Source: Climacium dendroides (taxonomy: Eukaryota > Streptophyta > Bryopsida > Hypnales > Climaciaceae). Taken from it: a stretch of DNA of 64,000 nt. Below the pieces are notes generated by a model. It searched no databases. It saw only the letters and a list, made by a program, of their open reading frames with translations, and had not been told where the DNA came from. Positions within the stretch are counted from its first letter, which is position 1; every line of letters starts with the position of its first letter. Made by a program: the position numbers and the translations under genes. This document shows positions 36,649 to 51,400 of the stretch, in pieces. The stretch covers positions 11,288,047-11,352,046 of the forward strand of contig OX467087.1 in the NCBI GenBank assembly GCA_950106755.1, in the 5' to 3' direction.

Positions 36649-39236
36649 GGCAAGGTTTTTGTAGGGTTTAGGGTTTTAGTAAGATTTGAGAGTGTACGCT
36701 GTACTAAACCCTGAACTTGGACTTTGGAGGTATCTTTAGATGCCCTGCCCTTCTGATTGGAGCCATGTAGAAACTCAAATAGAATCGTCATTTTAGAGGA
36801 GCCCAATTTTTTTCCCATAGCGACGCGGCGGCTCTTGTTTGTGTCATGGTTTTGGTTTTGTGTCATAGTTAGTTTCTTTTTTCCTCGCTTTTCAGAACTG
36901 AGGGAGAGCTCTTGAAACCTTTCAATTGATGAACTGGGGTGAGCTCTGTTGTGAGTTCCCGTTCGGCACTGTTGTAAATGCTGAGATCTCAAGGATGTAA
37001 ATTACCATGAATACTCTTTTGCAATGTGACTTTGAGGAATTGATCAAGTTTCTGTTTCCAATTTTGGTGCACCAAGGTCCACCAAATTTTCTGCTCAGAT
37101 TCTAGCTCTGCTGTTTGCATTTCTTGTTTGTAAATGATCTCTTGCTGATTGGTAATGAAAACTCGATGAAATGAAAAACCCAAGAGCATTTGAAATCTAC
37201 CATAAGCTTCCGTCTCCTGATGTTAGCGCTAGAAATCCATATCTTTTCATTCACTTCTGTTCTACCAATGAGTGATATTTGCTTCTGGATTTGATGAGGT
37301 GCAGGGCGACGGATGAGTGACGATGATTCCGTTATGGAGGAAGGATTACTCTCAAAGTGGAAATGACGTCCTGCAATATCATGACCTCAATACCATAGCG
37401 ACAAGGTAGAATTTCAGAATCACAATGAACAAGGTTCTTTAGATGTGTTGGATTTTTGGTTAGCAAAAATTAGGTCAGAATTTTTTTTTTAAAGTGCCCA
37501 TGGTAGGTGTAATTACCTCAGAAGGGGTGTCTCTTTTCACAGATGAAAAAATCATGATTTTTTTTGTGTCCCCATGTCACTTATTTAGGGGTTGCAACCA
37601 ATTAGACAATGACAAATGTTGATTCTTTTCAAACCATTAGTTATTTTTCTTCACATGGCTATGGTATCTCCTTTTCATTTCATTTGCACTTGAGTCAAAG
37701 TAGTTAGTTGTTAATTGTGCTCAATCACTTGAATAGAGAGTTTCCATGATGGTTAACCCTCAAATGATAGACCTCACCTACGGGGCTTGTTTTTTTAAAG
37801 AATCTTCATGAAAACTTCTCCTATACTCAACTACATGTGAACTTCTTAACTGATATCATACTTTTTATCTTCACTAGATGCATTTATCAATTGGAGTCTT
37901 GAATTTGAGCTTGAATTAAGTTCTGCATTGGAAAGTTTGATGAATTTTTTGAATAGTAGCCTTGAGATTGCCTATGGTCTGGAGCAGGGGAGAAGTTCAT
38001 CATTGATTGGTCATTTGATCAAGGCTATATGATGCCTATATAAAAAAGATTCTAAAATTCAAGCTTGGGTAGCCTTCTCAAGACCTCAAATGTCCTTTTA
38101 AGGGCTAATTGGTCTTATTGCTTTTAAATTTCGTATGAGATTGTGAAGGGAGTCTTAGGAATTATTTAAGTTAATGGTTTGAAATGCATCCCTACCTTAA
38201 ATTGTTTAGTGTCAATTGAAACTCTTTTATGCATCAATATATATTAAACTGTTGTATAGGCTTTGGAAATTCCATGACCAATCACAACCCTTGCACATCT
38301 TGGAAATCCCATGCATAGTGTAGAAAACTATCCTTTTTTGAAATATTCAATATGAATACATTAAATATTTTGACATGCTACCATCCTAGAGGTACATGAC
38401 ACTTTTAGAGCAAGAATAGCCTTAGCACACCACATCTTAGAAGACGCACAATAAGGATATAATAATATTAACCCTAAAACATCAGGTTGGTCATCATGGA
38501 AATCATCCTTTTGGAGTATCGAGTGAATCATTTGCTTAAAAAACCCTTAATAGCACTCATTATAGGTCAAACTATTGTGCAAGACCACATAAAATTCCAA
38601 GGATGAACATTTGCTCTTCTATCTTATATAAAAAGATTCTTTTCCATCCATCGGACACTTTTAGGTTTGCCACAATGTTACAAGGTTAACACACACCTCC
38701 TTGGAGGATAATTTTCCAAGACATTTTTCACCATAAAATTATAATTTTAAGGTTATTTAATACAAGTTGGCCCATCATAACCCCTCTTGCTGTCATTTTA
38801 GACACTGACTTGCCACAGTCATCACCACTGGATAAGCCAGCACGCTACATGATCGAGGAGTACCCAGTCGCTGTCAATTTCAGTGCCTCAGAGCCGTAGG
38901 AATTCTAATCGGAATTATGGTAGCGCATCACAACGGTAGCAACAACACAGACTCCTCTTGTAGATAACTGAAACTCCACACAAGCACAGATCCCACTGCC
39001 AATCCAACTGAAGCTAACAACCAGTTCTTTCAGATCAACCCAAACCAGCTAGCTCCATCGCTCCGATCCTACCAAAATTTCAAGCCAGAAAACACTGCAG
39101 CAAACAATGCAAACAGAACTTCCGTTTCATTTGCAGCTAAGCTAGCAAGTTGGGTCACAACTAGCATGTGCACAAAAAGCTGTTAACGGCTGTTAACGTG
39201 CAGTCAGAGCCTGCCAACCATCACGCTCGTCAGTCA
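36649..39236. other. 3' UTR and intergenic DNA before the transporter
   Basis: The kinase 3' UTR probably spans 36649 to about 37000 and contains telobox-like GGGTTTAGGGTTTTAG. 37300-38780 is AT-rich without a gene. 38780-39236 is GC-richer and probably holds the promoter and first untranslated exon of the transporter. Confidence 0.45.
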
Positions 39237-39237
39237 G

Positions 39238-40513
39238 GTAAGTACTATTTCCGTCTTATCCGTCACCTTTTTGGCCTTTGCTATATGCCAAGCTTGAAAA
39301 TCGCATACAAAAAGAAACTGGATACCAAAGTAAGAGCTTAGTTTGTGGTGAATGTACGTGCTTGAATTGGGGTTGCTTGTGTTTTAGTGTTTAGAATTAG
39401 TGAAGGACAATCATGCAGTTGCAGAGGAGATGCTCTGCTCTGTACTTTCTGTCGTGCATGCTACGTACGTGAGAGACGGGTCAAACCTGGGCTTTCGATA
39501 GATGTCAAGGCCTCGTTAGTTGTTACTTACTTTTTTGCTGCTGTCTCGTAAGGAATACTGTATATTGTTCCTTTTATACATCATGGTGAGAGCTGGTGAA
39601 TTTATCTACTGTATTACAGTTGCAGCTGTCCCTCGCTCACTTGCCTTGTGGGTAACACCAACTGAAGTTGCTATTTTCGAGCCCTGTGGGTTACTTAATT
39701 GATTGATTCGACTTCGAATCTGCCGTTGCGATTGTAGGCAGTGTCGATCTCATAGCTGTCCGGCTTCTGACGTCTTGCAAAAAGATGAAATAACGTAACG
39801 CGTGGTTCCACTCATTATCTGTATCCATGTGGTTTAGTTTGTGGAGATACCTCCACAGAGTAGCGTTTTGCTTTTTTGTTGTTGTGGTGTGGGTCCATGA
39901 CAGGGACGTAAAGAGGTGCTGTTAGCATGAGAGATGAATTTCGAAAAGACTGAACCTAATGTTGTCAAGCAGGAGAGAGGTTTTGGATTTGAGAAGTGCT
40001 TGAGTTGCAGTGCCGAGCGTAAGCTAGGGTCAAGCTTTTTGTCACACGTACCCAGTTCCCTTCCATGGACAGGAATCCGGACAGGTATAGGCGGTTTGCT
40101 TATGAGCCTTGCAGCTCGGAATTGAAATAGCAAAACTCGGAATCTCACGGAGTTTTAGAATAGGAGGAAGGAAGTTCTTTTCTTGGGAATAGCAAGTGGA
40201 AATTATTTGTGTCTTGGGTGTAGAAAGCAATTCTTTACACTGAGGGATTAGTTTCTCGGGGATTTGTTGCGCTTGCTATTTGGATAAGCTAGTCGAATTA
40301 CCGTTGCGAAATTCGCCTGTAATTAATGTCAATTATGCTACAATTCTAATTCCAAGCCTTAGGTTGAAACCTGTTTTTAGAATTTGGTTAACAGTTGCTG
40401 TGAGTAGCTAATTCCGCTGCAACTTTTTACTTGACCTCCTTGTACCGACTTGAAAAAGGAAAGAGTCCCTTCAATGAACTAATTCTGTTGGAGAATAAAT
40501 TATTTTTGTTCAG
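39238..40513 (+). other. probable 5'-UTR intron of the inositol transporter gene
   Basis: A near-consensus donor (TCAG|GTAAGTAC) begins at 39238 and a T-rich acceptor (TTTTTGTTCAG) ends at 40513, 28 bases before the start codon. Open frames inside (39520-40148, both strands) show no domain. Inferred from splice signals and the AT/GC pattern; no transcript evidence. Confidence 0.4.
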
Positions 40514-40541
40514 GTAAAATTAGAATAAATAAATAAAAGCC

Positions 40542-43500
40542 ATGGACGAGAAGGAGGGTGACCGATCTCCTTTGCGAGTCCAGGGCACTACTGCGAATGC
40601 TGCTGCGAAAAGCGAGACTCGCTCATCTGCTGATTCCAAGCTGAATTGGTACATCGTGAAGCTGACTCTTGCTGCAGGCATCGGTGGGCTGCTCTTCGGC
40701 TACGACACAGGTATTCAAGACCCTCTGTAAGCCCTAAGTGAGTTGAGCCTCGTGCTTGCTTTTAGCAGGACATATATATGGAGACTTTCTTTTGTCTAAT
40801 TTAAAAAAAAATTTGGACCGGCACACACAAGTTCAGATGCACTGATTCTGTTGATGTATAGAATATATGACCCCATCACAATGTGAGCAATTGAATTTGG
40901 ATATACAAATCATGAATCCTCTGTTAATTCACCTGGTGAAGCGATTTGTTTCATCGTAGTGAGATTTCAGCGTCACTGCTTTATACACAAGACCCAAATA
41001 AGGTGTGATTAACACAGGGTTTAGGGAAAAGCCCAGAATTGCGAAGAGTTTTGTCGCATTGCAGATGTGATTTTAGGGGAACTGCTTTCCATACAGGCTC
41101 AATATATAAGATGTGATTGAAATGGGAATTTGGGATAAGCCCGGAATCGTGAAGAGATTCATTTCATTGTAGACCTGATTTTAGGGACATTGCTTTACAT
41201 ACAGGGCTCAAACAGATGTGATTAACGTTGTTTGGAATAGCCGCTGAATTCCGAAGACCTCTGTTGCATTGCAGGTGTGATCGATGTCAGGACCACTGCA
41301 TTACGTACTGTAGGACCCAAACAGATGGGATTGAAATGGGATATCGGAACAAGTCCTGAATTGATAAGACCTTTGTTGCATTGCAGGTGTGATATCCGGA
41401 GCGCTGCTGTACATCCGCGATGACTTCCGAGACGTGGACAGCAGCGCTGTCCTCCAGGAAACGATCGTGAGCATGGCAGTGGCCGGGGCTATCATCGGCG
41501 CTGCCTTCGGGGGCCGCATCAACGATAGGTTTGGGCGGAAGCCCGCCATCTTAACTGCGGATTTGGTGTTCGCCTTGGGCGCCATTTTCATGGCCGCGGC
41601 ACCCAACGTGGCCATGCTCATCGCAGGACGCATTCTGGTGGGCTTGGGAGTTGGAGTGGCGTCCATGACCGCTCCTCTCTACATCGCTGAAGCTTCTCCT
41701 GCCAAGATTCGGGGCGGTCTTGTCACCATGAATGTGCTTTTTATTACTGGCGGACAGTTCCTGTCGTATCTCATCAATCTCGCTTTCACGAAGGTGAGCA
41801 GGTTCATCAATCTCTTTAATCTCAGAAATAATCTTGAAATAGGATGAAGTGCTGTTGCAGAAGAATAGTTGATTTGTGCACCCTAAACCCTAAACCCCTA
41901 AAAGGATAAAGGATAAGGATCAAGACCAGTAGGATTTGGCCGCATCCGCACCTACAGGTGATTTTTTTTTGCCAATTTTATTGTATTCACTAACAACACA
42001 TGTAATGTTCTTTACCGATTCCTGGTCATATAGAATTTAGCCCCATCTGAAGTTTTGTTTTTGCGTCATATGATCGATTAACTTGTCATTTCAATACCAT
42101 AACGAATTGGTCTTTTAGGGGATAAACCCCAAACTCTGCCCTAAACACTGAAGTTTATACCTAGAGCCCTTAATACTCTAAACTATGGCATTTTTTAGCA
42201 GTTTTAAGTAGATCATGTGCGGACTTCTTTGCCCAATTTTATTGTTTTCATTGACCAACACAAGCTATGTTATTTACTGATTCTGGTAATGTACAATTTG
42301 ACCACATCTGAAGTGTCGATTTTACATAATTATATGATCGATTGACCTGAAGTTTATATCTATCGTTACAGGCACCAGGAACATGGCGATGGATGCTGGG
42401 TGTGGCTGGAGTCCCTGCAGTGTTGCAAGGCATTATCATGTTCTTTTTACCTGAATCTCCTCGATGGCTATTTCGGCAGGTGACAACACGTATTTTTATA
42501 CTAGCTTTGCAAAAATTTCTCGTGAATGAATTGCTTATTTTTAGTCCTGAAATGCCTGACTTTCGTTTTTCAAAATGCATTTGGGGTCATCAAACCTCGA
42601 CTGTGTCTTCACCATGGTAAAGATTATGTCTTCCTACACTTATGGGTTGTGATTTCTGGTTGCAATAATGGATAATCTCAACTAGCCAAACCTTTGGAAA
42701 GGTCTCAACATAATCCGTGGGTTCATCGTGTTTTCCAACCAATCTCTATATTGGTTACAGAATACTGACGTGTCTATAAGGAAAGGTTCTGAAAACTCCC
42801 CAAATGATCATAGCTCCTGATTGGATACTTTTAAAAATCATATAATATTTTCACCAGTAGATGAGTGTTTCTCCTGCTGCTAAGGTTACAGATTTCAAGA
42901 GGAGGTGATTCTTCAATGTTTGCAGAAAAGGCACGATGAGGCCATCAAGGTACTGGAGAAAATATACCCGAAGCCTGAGGATTTGCAACAGGAAGTGGAG
43001 GAGCTTCATGCTGCAGTTGCAGCTGAAGAAGAACGTCAGTCAAGTTCGTCTCTGCGAGCAATCTTGCAACTATTCTCCTACAAACCCACTCGGCTGGCTC
43101 TCACTGCTGGAGTTGGCCTGCAGGTAAAACTCTAACCCTGAAAACCCTGAACCGAATATCATAATCTTAGTTTGTCAATCCGGGATAATTAATACTTTCT
43201 CTCTTGAGTCTGGTCGAGAATTCATGTTCTCAAGAGCTGCAGACTGGTTTTGATAACTTATTGCCAATTTAAATATTTCCTCACACTTTGTTCAAATGCT
43301 AAATCAATTTCTTATACATGCGCTTTGTTTCTAAATTTTTAACAATTTCATAGACTTGAACTGGAACTAGTTTGTGGGCAGTCAGTTCTGTTGGGATTTT
43401 AAGGTGCACATCTGAAGAAGAAAATTTATTATTTGGTACATTGGTCAATCAGCATTCAACTATTTATATAGGTGAAGGACGTCATTGAAGTTATTATTGA

Positions 43501-45459
43501 CGTCAACCTGTTTTGATTGATGTCTTCCAGATATTCCAGCAACTCGTTGGCATCAACACAGTGATGTACTACAGCCCGTCCATCGTTGAACTAGCCGGAT
43601 TCGCATCTCATCAGACGGCACTTCTTCTCTCCCTTATTGTGTCTGGTTTGAATGCTCTTGGTACAATAGTTGGTAAGCTTGAAACTTCTTCAAATCCCAC
43701 TCAACATAAAAAATAAAGGAAACAAGTGTTCGAATTGGTCCTCGTGCGTTTTTAAGCAGGTTAAATGAGGTACTCTGCTTGTCATCCAGAATATGAACTT
43801 CGGAGTGCTTAGGGGTTAGTTACGAATTTTTAGTGCTACGAAAGATGGTTAATAAAATTGGTGATCTGTTTGCAGGAATGATGCTGATTGACCGCTGTGG
43901 AAGACGACGGCTATTGTTGGTGAGTTTGAGTGGGGTCATCGTCGCTCTTGCTGTTCTAACTGCAGCTTTCCATGTCACTTCAAACGACTCTCCGCTCATC
44001 AACTTCTCGCTGGACAACTCATCTGCTCCCTTCGTGTGTGATTCCAAGCGGGCCTTGCTTCCTTTCAGTCACTGCACCCAGTGCTTACAAGCTGGGTGCG
44101 GATTTTGCGCTTCCAAAGGAGACCAGGTAACGCCGTAACCTCAGTCTTTCTAAAATTATTTGTCTATTGATGTTAGTCAGGGATACAAAATCATTTATTT
44201 CCTTCACCGTTTAAATATCGTTCACACGTTGCTTGTTGTGGTCACTACATAACATTCTTTAGCTAAAGCTAGCACAACAGTATTCTCGAAGAGAGGACAT
44301 CTCTACCTCCTACATAAGTGAATATGGTTATATGTTATATATAAAATATAAATTGTCATTTATTCAAAATCCCTCTCTGTGATTGGTGACTTAGACCCTG
44401 TATTCCTCGTTAAATTCCAGTCCTTAAAAATGTTATGACCTTCTAAGTTTGAACTAAATCCAATTTGAATTCCTAGGGTTGATATTATATGGTAAGAGAA
44501 TATTGAAGAGAGCCAGAATAGGGTGTAAAATGCGATGCGCAACCTTCAGAGATGCATGTCAGATTGGCTCTAAAATGTCTTGTCAGTTTGAGTATGGAAT
44601 AGAACCCGAAAGTTCCAACTCAAAGTAAGAAATTTCAGAGTTGCACTATGGAATTGACTCTATGGAATTCGCTCTAGCTATGGATTTCTCTTGTGTATCG
44701 AGTGCCAGTAGAAATCCGGTTTCCTTTGATCACGTAAATTTAAGTAGGATTATATGTTTTCGTGTCACCACCCACTTTGATGAATACTATGGAATTCGTT
44801 CTACCTATGGAATTCTCTTGTGTACAGAATTTTAGTAGAAATCCAGTTTCCTTTGATCACGTAAACATAAATGCGAACATAGATACATTTGTGTCGATCT
44901 CCACTCAATTTGATGTAATATGCTGATTACCTCGCAGAACCTCCCGGGCATGTGTTTGGTGTCAAACAAGACAGTAGGCGACCAGTGCGGCGACACAAAA
45001 TGGTTCACCAAAGGCTGTCCGAGCCACTACGGCTGGCTAGCCGTCGGAGGACTAGCGCTCTACATCATGGCGTTCTCCCCAGGCATGGGCCCTGTACCCT
45101 GGGCCGTGAACTCGGAGATTTACCCACTCAAGTACCGGGGTCTGTGCGGAGGCATGGCGGCCACGGCCAACTGGGTGGCCAACCTGATCATCACGCAGTC
45201 GTTCCTGTCGCTGGTGAAGGCCTTCGGCACCTCCATGACGTTCTTCTTCTTCGGATGCATCACGGTGCTGGCGCTCGTGTTCGTGGGACTGTTTGTGCCG
45301 GAGACCAAAGGCTTGTCGTTCCAGGAAGTGGAGGTGTTGTGGGAGCAGAGAGCTCGTGCAGGTCACCGCAACTGGAGACTCGGCTTTGGTGCTAAGCACG
45401 GGAATGGGAATGAGAAGCAGTCGGAGAAGGCCCAGGATCTGGTTGGGAGGACTGTGTGA
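40542..45459 (+). CDS. INT-type H+/inositol symporter with PSI-like loop (INT2/INT3 type)
   Basis: Seven exons, 40542-40710, 41387-41793, 42372-42479, 42926-43123, 43531-43672, 43876-44126 and 44938-45459, join in frame through GT-AG introns into about 598 residues (Arabidopsis INT2 is about 580). Sugar-porter (MFS) signatures appear in order: [13 protein letters not shown] in helix 1, [11 protein letters not shown] after helix 2, [22 protein letters not shown] in helix 7, [25 protein letters not shown] and VPETKG. Between helices 9 and 10 a long extracellular loop (about 385-450) carries eight cysteines ([12 protein letters not shown] and later CL, CG, CP), matching the PSI-type insertion of plant INT2-like transporters. 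A charged C-terminal tail follows. It should move myo-inositol and related cyclitols with protons, probably at the plasma membrane; substrate and location are inferred from the family. The start is the first ATG after the 5'-UTR acceptor. Confidence 0.94.
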
Positions 45460-48400
45460 TTCCTTGGTGTCATGTAAGTAAATTATTTGCCTTAGATTGT
45501 AGCCTATGCAGGAGCTAGAATTCATCCTCAATTTGGGAAGCACTTCTCAGTTGGGCTTAGTGTACATATGAAAACTTTGCATGATAAAATCAGAGCTTAG
45601 TTGCTCTAACTTCTATTTCTATCTCGTGAGCGTAAAGCGCGACTGATGTTGGGAGGAGAGTGTATTTCTTCTTGTTCTGTAAAGAAATTAATTGCCTTTG
45701 TAGCCACTGCAGGAGGATGCATCCTTTTGGAAGCTCTTGTTTATATTCTCTTACTTAGATCAATCAAATTTGAGATGACTTGCAACATTCAGTTTGTTCC
45801 ATCATTTGTTGTATTATTAGCTCCAAATTTCTACCCGTACAGGACCAAGGCCTTTTTTTTCTTAAAAAACACACTCAAAACTGCTATTTCTATAGCAGGG
45901 AGTAAAAAAATTTGAAATTTTTTTTACATCTAACCTTAGGATCTTATGCCCAAGTAGTATAAGAATGTGTGAAAAAATTTCAGAAATTTTGACCACACAA
46001 ATTGCAAGATATATGCATTTAAAGTGAAAAAAACAAGTTTTTCAATACATTGTGGGATTAGATTATTTGACTTTGAACCTTTTTAAATTATATTTTTGGC
46101 ACTAAAAAGTTTTGAGGTTTAAATATTTATTATGAGGAATTGAATTGAGGGTCTAGGGAGAAAAAATAAATTCAAAAAAAATAAATTTTATTTATTTTTA
46201 AATTATTAAGTTGAAGTAGGTATGAGATAGAAGGAAAATCTAAATTATTAATATCTCTAAAATCGAATTAAAACACACTAATCTCAACGGTGAAATTGTT
46301 CTAGGAAGCAAACTAGATTATATGGAACTTTTTTGTAAATTGTAAAAATTGCATTCAGAAATGAATCCTACAAGTTATTTTTTCAAGAAGATACTTTAAT
46401 TGCCTGAAAAGCAAGATTGTCTATAACTTTCTCATAACAAATTCAAATGGAATGATTCAAATCCTTCCATGTAAACAAAAACATAACCTATGAAAAAAAA
46501 TCGAAAAAAAAATTCTAAATTTGAAATTTGCTTTGATGTTCCTCTCCCTTATTTTGAGCTTATTTGGACATAATTTTTGTTAGTAGGCACTGATTGAAAA
46601 AGAAAATTTATTCTCATGAAGCTAATCAATTTTTCTATCTTAAAAGAAAATTTAAAAATCATGACAAAAATTCAACCCATATGTACTTGCCCAAAATCCC
46701 ATTTGTCCCCCAAAGGAACAATAGGCCTTTAGAGGTTAATAAATAGAATAGAGAAGACTTAAAACTCTCAAAGGACTTGAAACTTTGAGTATCATGGTTC
46801 AAGATTTTTACATATTAACCCTAAAAAGACCTGATTCATTCTCAAATGATCAAACATCATGTATGGACTAAATTTTGCCTATTAAAATTGATTGTCTTTG
46901 AATATTAATCTTGTATTTTTATTACTTGAAACTATGATTGTTTATAGCTGAGATTTTAAATTTTAAATTTTAAACTTTCATGAATAGCCATAGATAGATA
47001 AAAGGGCCCAAATCCAAAATTTCATGATTAATCTTGCAACCCCAAAATGGAATTAATATCAAGATTGAAAAAATAAAAGCCACTACGAAAAAGAGACTTT
47101 CCAAGGTAGTAGTTCGAATTCACACTCACTTTGAACAACTAGCAATGTCATTACTTTAGAACAAAAAGAACAAAAGGAATTTGGATAAATAGCAACAAGG
47201 CGAAAAATTCCTTGGAATTGTCCTTCAACAAAGATCATTGTGGTATTTATAGAATGGTTGCAAGAAAGACTAAATGATTTAGGGAGCATTTTGCCAAAGT
47301 TGCAATTTCTATGCCCAATACTATGAGTATTCTGAGTACTATGAAATAGAACAATCTCAATTGTTGATCTAAAAATCGACGGCTAATAGTACTTCTAACT
47401 ACTTGCAAATATTGAAAAAGTACTATTTGAAAAAATGACAATTTGTCAAAAAAAAATAGATACAACTAGGTATAAATTAATAATAAATGAAAAATCATGA
47501 ACAAAAAAATTAAAAATTGACAATTTGTAAAGACTTGATAGTAATCACATTTAACCAAAGAATGGAAGTCAAAACCATCTCCAATGTTTAGAAGTGCGTG
47601 TGCAAGGGAGCCCTATTTGTACAAATATGGAGGCCATAAATTAATGTATTTTTAGATTTCCTTTGGTAGGCACATGTCTCACTATTGTAGAAATAGACCA
47701 CAAATATTTCAGCTCTAAATCATTAATTTTGGATACTCCCTAGTACTAAATCCCCCTAAACCTCAAAATGTGACAAATTTTAAAATTTGAATTTTAAATA
47801 TAAAATATTTTTTTAATTTTCAAAAAATAAAGGATATGATTACAATCAAGTTAACCATCTCTAATGAAAATTTCAAGTTCATCAAGTTCTATCATCAAAA
47901 CTTTTAGCTAAAAACAACTTTGTCACTTTGAATGTGGCACAAAAGAGGACTAGTCTTTCTTGCAATCACCCCATAGCATATTTGGAATTAGCAATCACTA
48001 ACTAATTCCATGATGTAAAAGAATCATAGCAAGTATATTGGACCAAAGTTTCTATCATAGTGAATGCATTTTGGTTTATAGATACAAAACTTTAGTATGA
48101 TGATTGGATTTAGTTAGTAATATGCAAAGGTTTTCTATTGAAAATTTGGTAGGTTCAAAATCTACTTATGTGCAAAAATTATAATAAATAAAAAATTTGA
48201 TTCTATTTTGCTTAATACATGCAAGTTGAAAGTTGTTTTTGAATCAAAATGGAAACAAAGTAGCATAAAGATGCATAACTTACATGTTAGAATTTGCCAA
48301 ATCCTAAATGAATAAAAGTTAAAAAAACATTGTTAGATGAGGTCAACTAGTATTAGAGATTTGCTTAGGTAAAAATTGACTAAGCCTATTATGCTTAGCT

Positions 48401-51400
48401 AGTCTATTTAGATGATCAACTACATTGAGATTGAGATAGTGAATTCACTCCTACAAGAGGCAACAATGGAGAATCTTGAATATGGACAAAAATTTAACCC
48501 AGCAATATGGTGTGAGCTAGTGAAGAACGACAATGCAACTTGTGCGGAGCTCTTTCATCAAGTGTAAAATTGTGAAAAGATTTGAATAAGAAGCCCTAGC
48601 TAATTCCATACTAGCAACTATGATAAGACAAAGGTTTTGGTGTTATTTAGAATGACTAGGCATAAAAAGCACATAGGTAGTGAATCTAGTTGAAAGTGAA
48701 AGTTGCTAGCTCAATTAGAGGAATGCTTCTATTTCAAAACCAATTCAATTGAGTAAGATAGAAGGTAGTGGAATTTTGTGAGTGAAGGCAACTTTTTAGG
48801 TCTCTATTGACACTAAGGTCCAAAAACATAGGGAACAAACGTCATTAGATCCCTTGGTAGTTGTTCTCTACCTTAAACAATGAATATTCGTCCTTGGTGT
48901 ACGTTGTATGCAAAATGGCTAATAAGAAGCCCAATTAACTTGTTAAACACTACTCTTGGGGAGTATAGCAACAAGGCTGAAACTTAAAAAAATTGACAAG
49001 GGTTTACACAAGTAGTGGTACATGTGATTAACTCAATATGACACACAAAACCTTGCTACTAGCCTTCTCATTGAATTCTTGTTATGAAAAATTATGGTCC
49101 TCCATTATATGAATTGGTACCTTTTTCAATCCCCATAAATCATTTTAGGTTCTATGATGCTTGTGTATTTTTATTTTCATTTTTTATGCGCAATTTGGGA
49201 GTCTTTAATTATAAAAACATGGCTCTCCTAAGTTGAAAGCAACATTCAATGTCTTTTTTTTGACAAATTCATTTGTATTTCTTAATTTTATACTACTTTC
49301 CTATATTTAGCCCCTCCAAAACATTAGTGAGGATTTAACATGTACTACAAATCATTCTTTGTTTTAAAGTCATTTCATTACTAGCAATTCTTCATTTCAT
49401 TTTAGCCCTGCAATATTCATCAACTCAATAACTTCAATAAGGCTTATACCATTTCATGAATTATTCATTGTGTTGTGATTATAAAAATCAAAGACACATT
49501 GTTTTTTACTTTTTTTTTATGGAGAGAGATTCTCTATCAATATTTATATGAATAAATCTTATAAAAGTATAAAATTCAAGCATATCATTCTATCTTAAAT
49601 CATAACATATAAAAACAAAACTTCGCATTTGGAAAACCTTTTTAGATTTCATATTTTTAGAAATTATAAATAATCGGTGATTTTTTAAATTATGAACATT
49701 TATTAAATTTGTACCTCAAAAATCTCTTCACCCATGTTGACATTGCTCATGTAGGGGCTCTTCATTCTGGCGCACAAGGAGGGGGGTATTCTTCCACTTG
49801 CTCTTGATGGGATACCCAAGGTGTGTAATTCTTGGGCTTATTACACCAAGTTGCCTTGGTTTTCTAGTTGTTGTGTTGTGTCTATCTTGTTGCAACCCTT
49901 AAAGGTTGTATGTTTCAAAAAATAAAATAAAATAAAATCTCTTCAATTGTCATTGGTTGCTATTTAAAACTTGTTGGTATTGAATCTCTATAACAATGCA
50001 CTAAATTTAAGAGTACTAGTGTACCCTATACCATTGCCACAGTCAAAACAAAAGTAAATGCATAACTTTCTCATTGTGAGTTAGAATGCCACAAAACAAA
50101 GTCCGTGCACCCCTCCTCACCAAGAGCTTTCTGATGGTATCAAGAATGCGCCTGGGGCATGCATTGTCCGGGAGATCTCAACATGACAAAAAAAAAAAAA
50201 AAAAAAACAAATTTAAGAAGTGTACCTTGTATTGTTGCCACAGTTAAAACAAAATTAAAAGTAATTTTCTAATTTTTTAGTTCATAAAAACTTTGAAATT
50301 CAATAACTTTCCCACTGTGAGTCGAAAGGCCATGAAACAAAGCCCATGCACCCCTCCTCACCGAGGGCTTTTCAACGGTACCAAGAATGCAACTAGGGGA
50401 CGCATGGTCCAAGAGATCTCAATGTGACAAACAAACAAACAAAACAAAATAAAACACTTAAGGTATAGACTAGTGTGTCCTATGTCGTTGCCATAGTCAA
50501 AACAAAAGTAAAAGTAATTTTTTAATTTTTTAGTTCATAAAAACTTCAAAATTCAATAACTTTCACATATATGTCCTAACACAACGAAACCAAGCCCGTG
50601 TACCTCTCCTCGTTGAGGGCTTTATGATAGTACTAAACACACAACTGGGGGACACACGGTCCGGGAGATCTCAACATGACAAAACAAAGCAAACAACCAA
50701 ATTTAAGGTATAGACTAGTATGCCTTGTCAGTCAAAATTAAAGTAAAAGTATTTTTTTTAAAAAAAAATTATTCACAAAAACTATGAAATTTAATAACTT
50801 TTTCACCGTATGTTTGAACGCTACAAAACAAAGCCCGTGCACCCTTCCTTGTTGAAGGATTTTTGACGGTACCAAGAGCATGACCAAGGGATGCACAGTT
50901 TGGGAGATCTCAACGTGACAAACAATTAAAAATAAAAAATAAAAAAAGCCAAATTTAAGGTATAGACTAGTGTACCCTATGCTGTTGCCACAGTCAAAAC
51001 AAAAGTAAAAGTAATTTTCTCTAATTATTTAGTTCATAAAAACTTCAAAATTCAATAACTTTCACACCGTACATCCAAATGCCACAAAACCAAGCCGGTG
51101 CACCCCTCCTCGCTAGGGGCTTTCCACTAGTACCAAGCACCTGACCGAGGATGCATGGTCCAGGAGATCTCAATGTGACAAACATAAAACAAAACAAAAC
51201 ATAAAAACAAAACAAAACAAAACAAAAAAACAAAACAAAAAAACAAAACAAAAAAACAAACAAATTTAAGGTATGGATGTTTACTACCAACATTACAAAT
51301 ATGTCAAACTAAGGCTAAATTTGAATCACAACAAGTCATTAATTTGGCAACTAAAAATGAAAACCCGGATAAGGCTTGGAACCGGAGGGTATATGGGAAG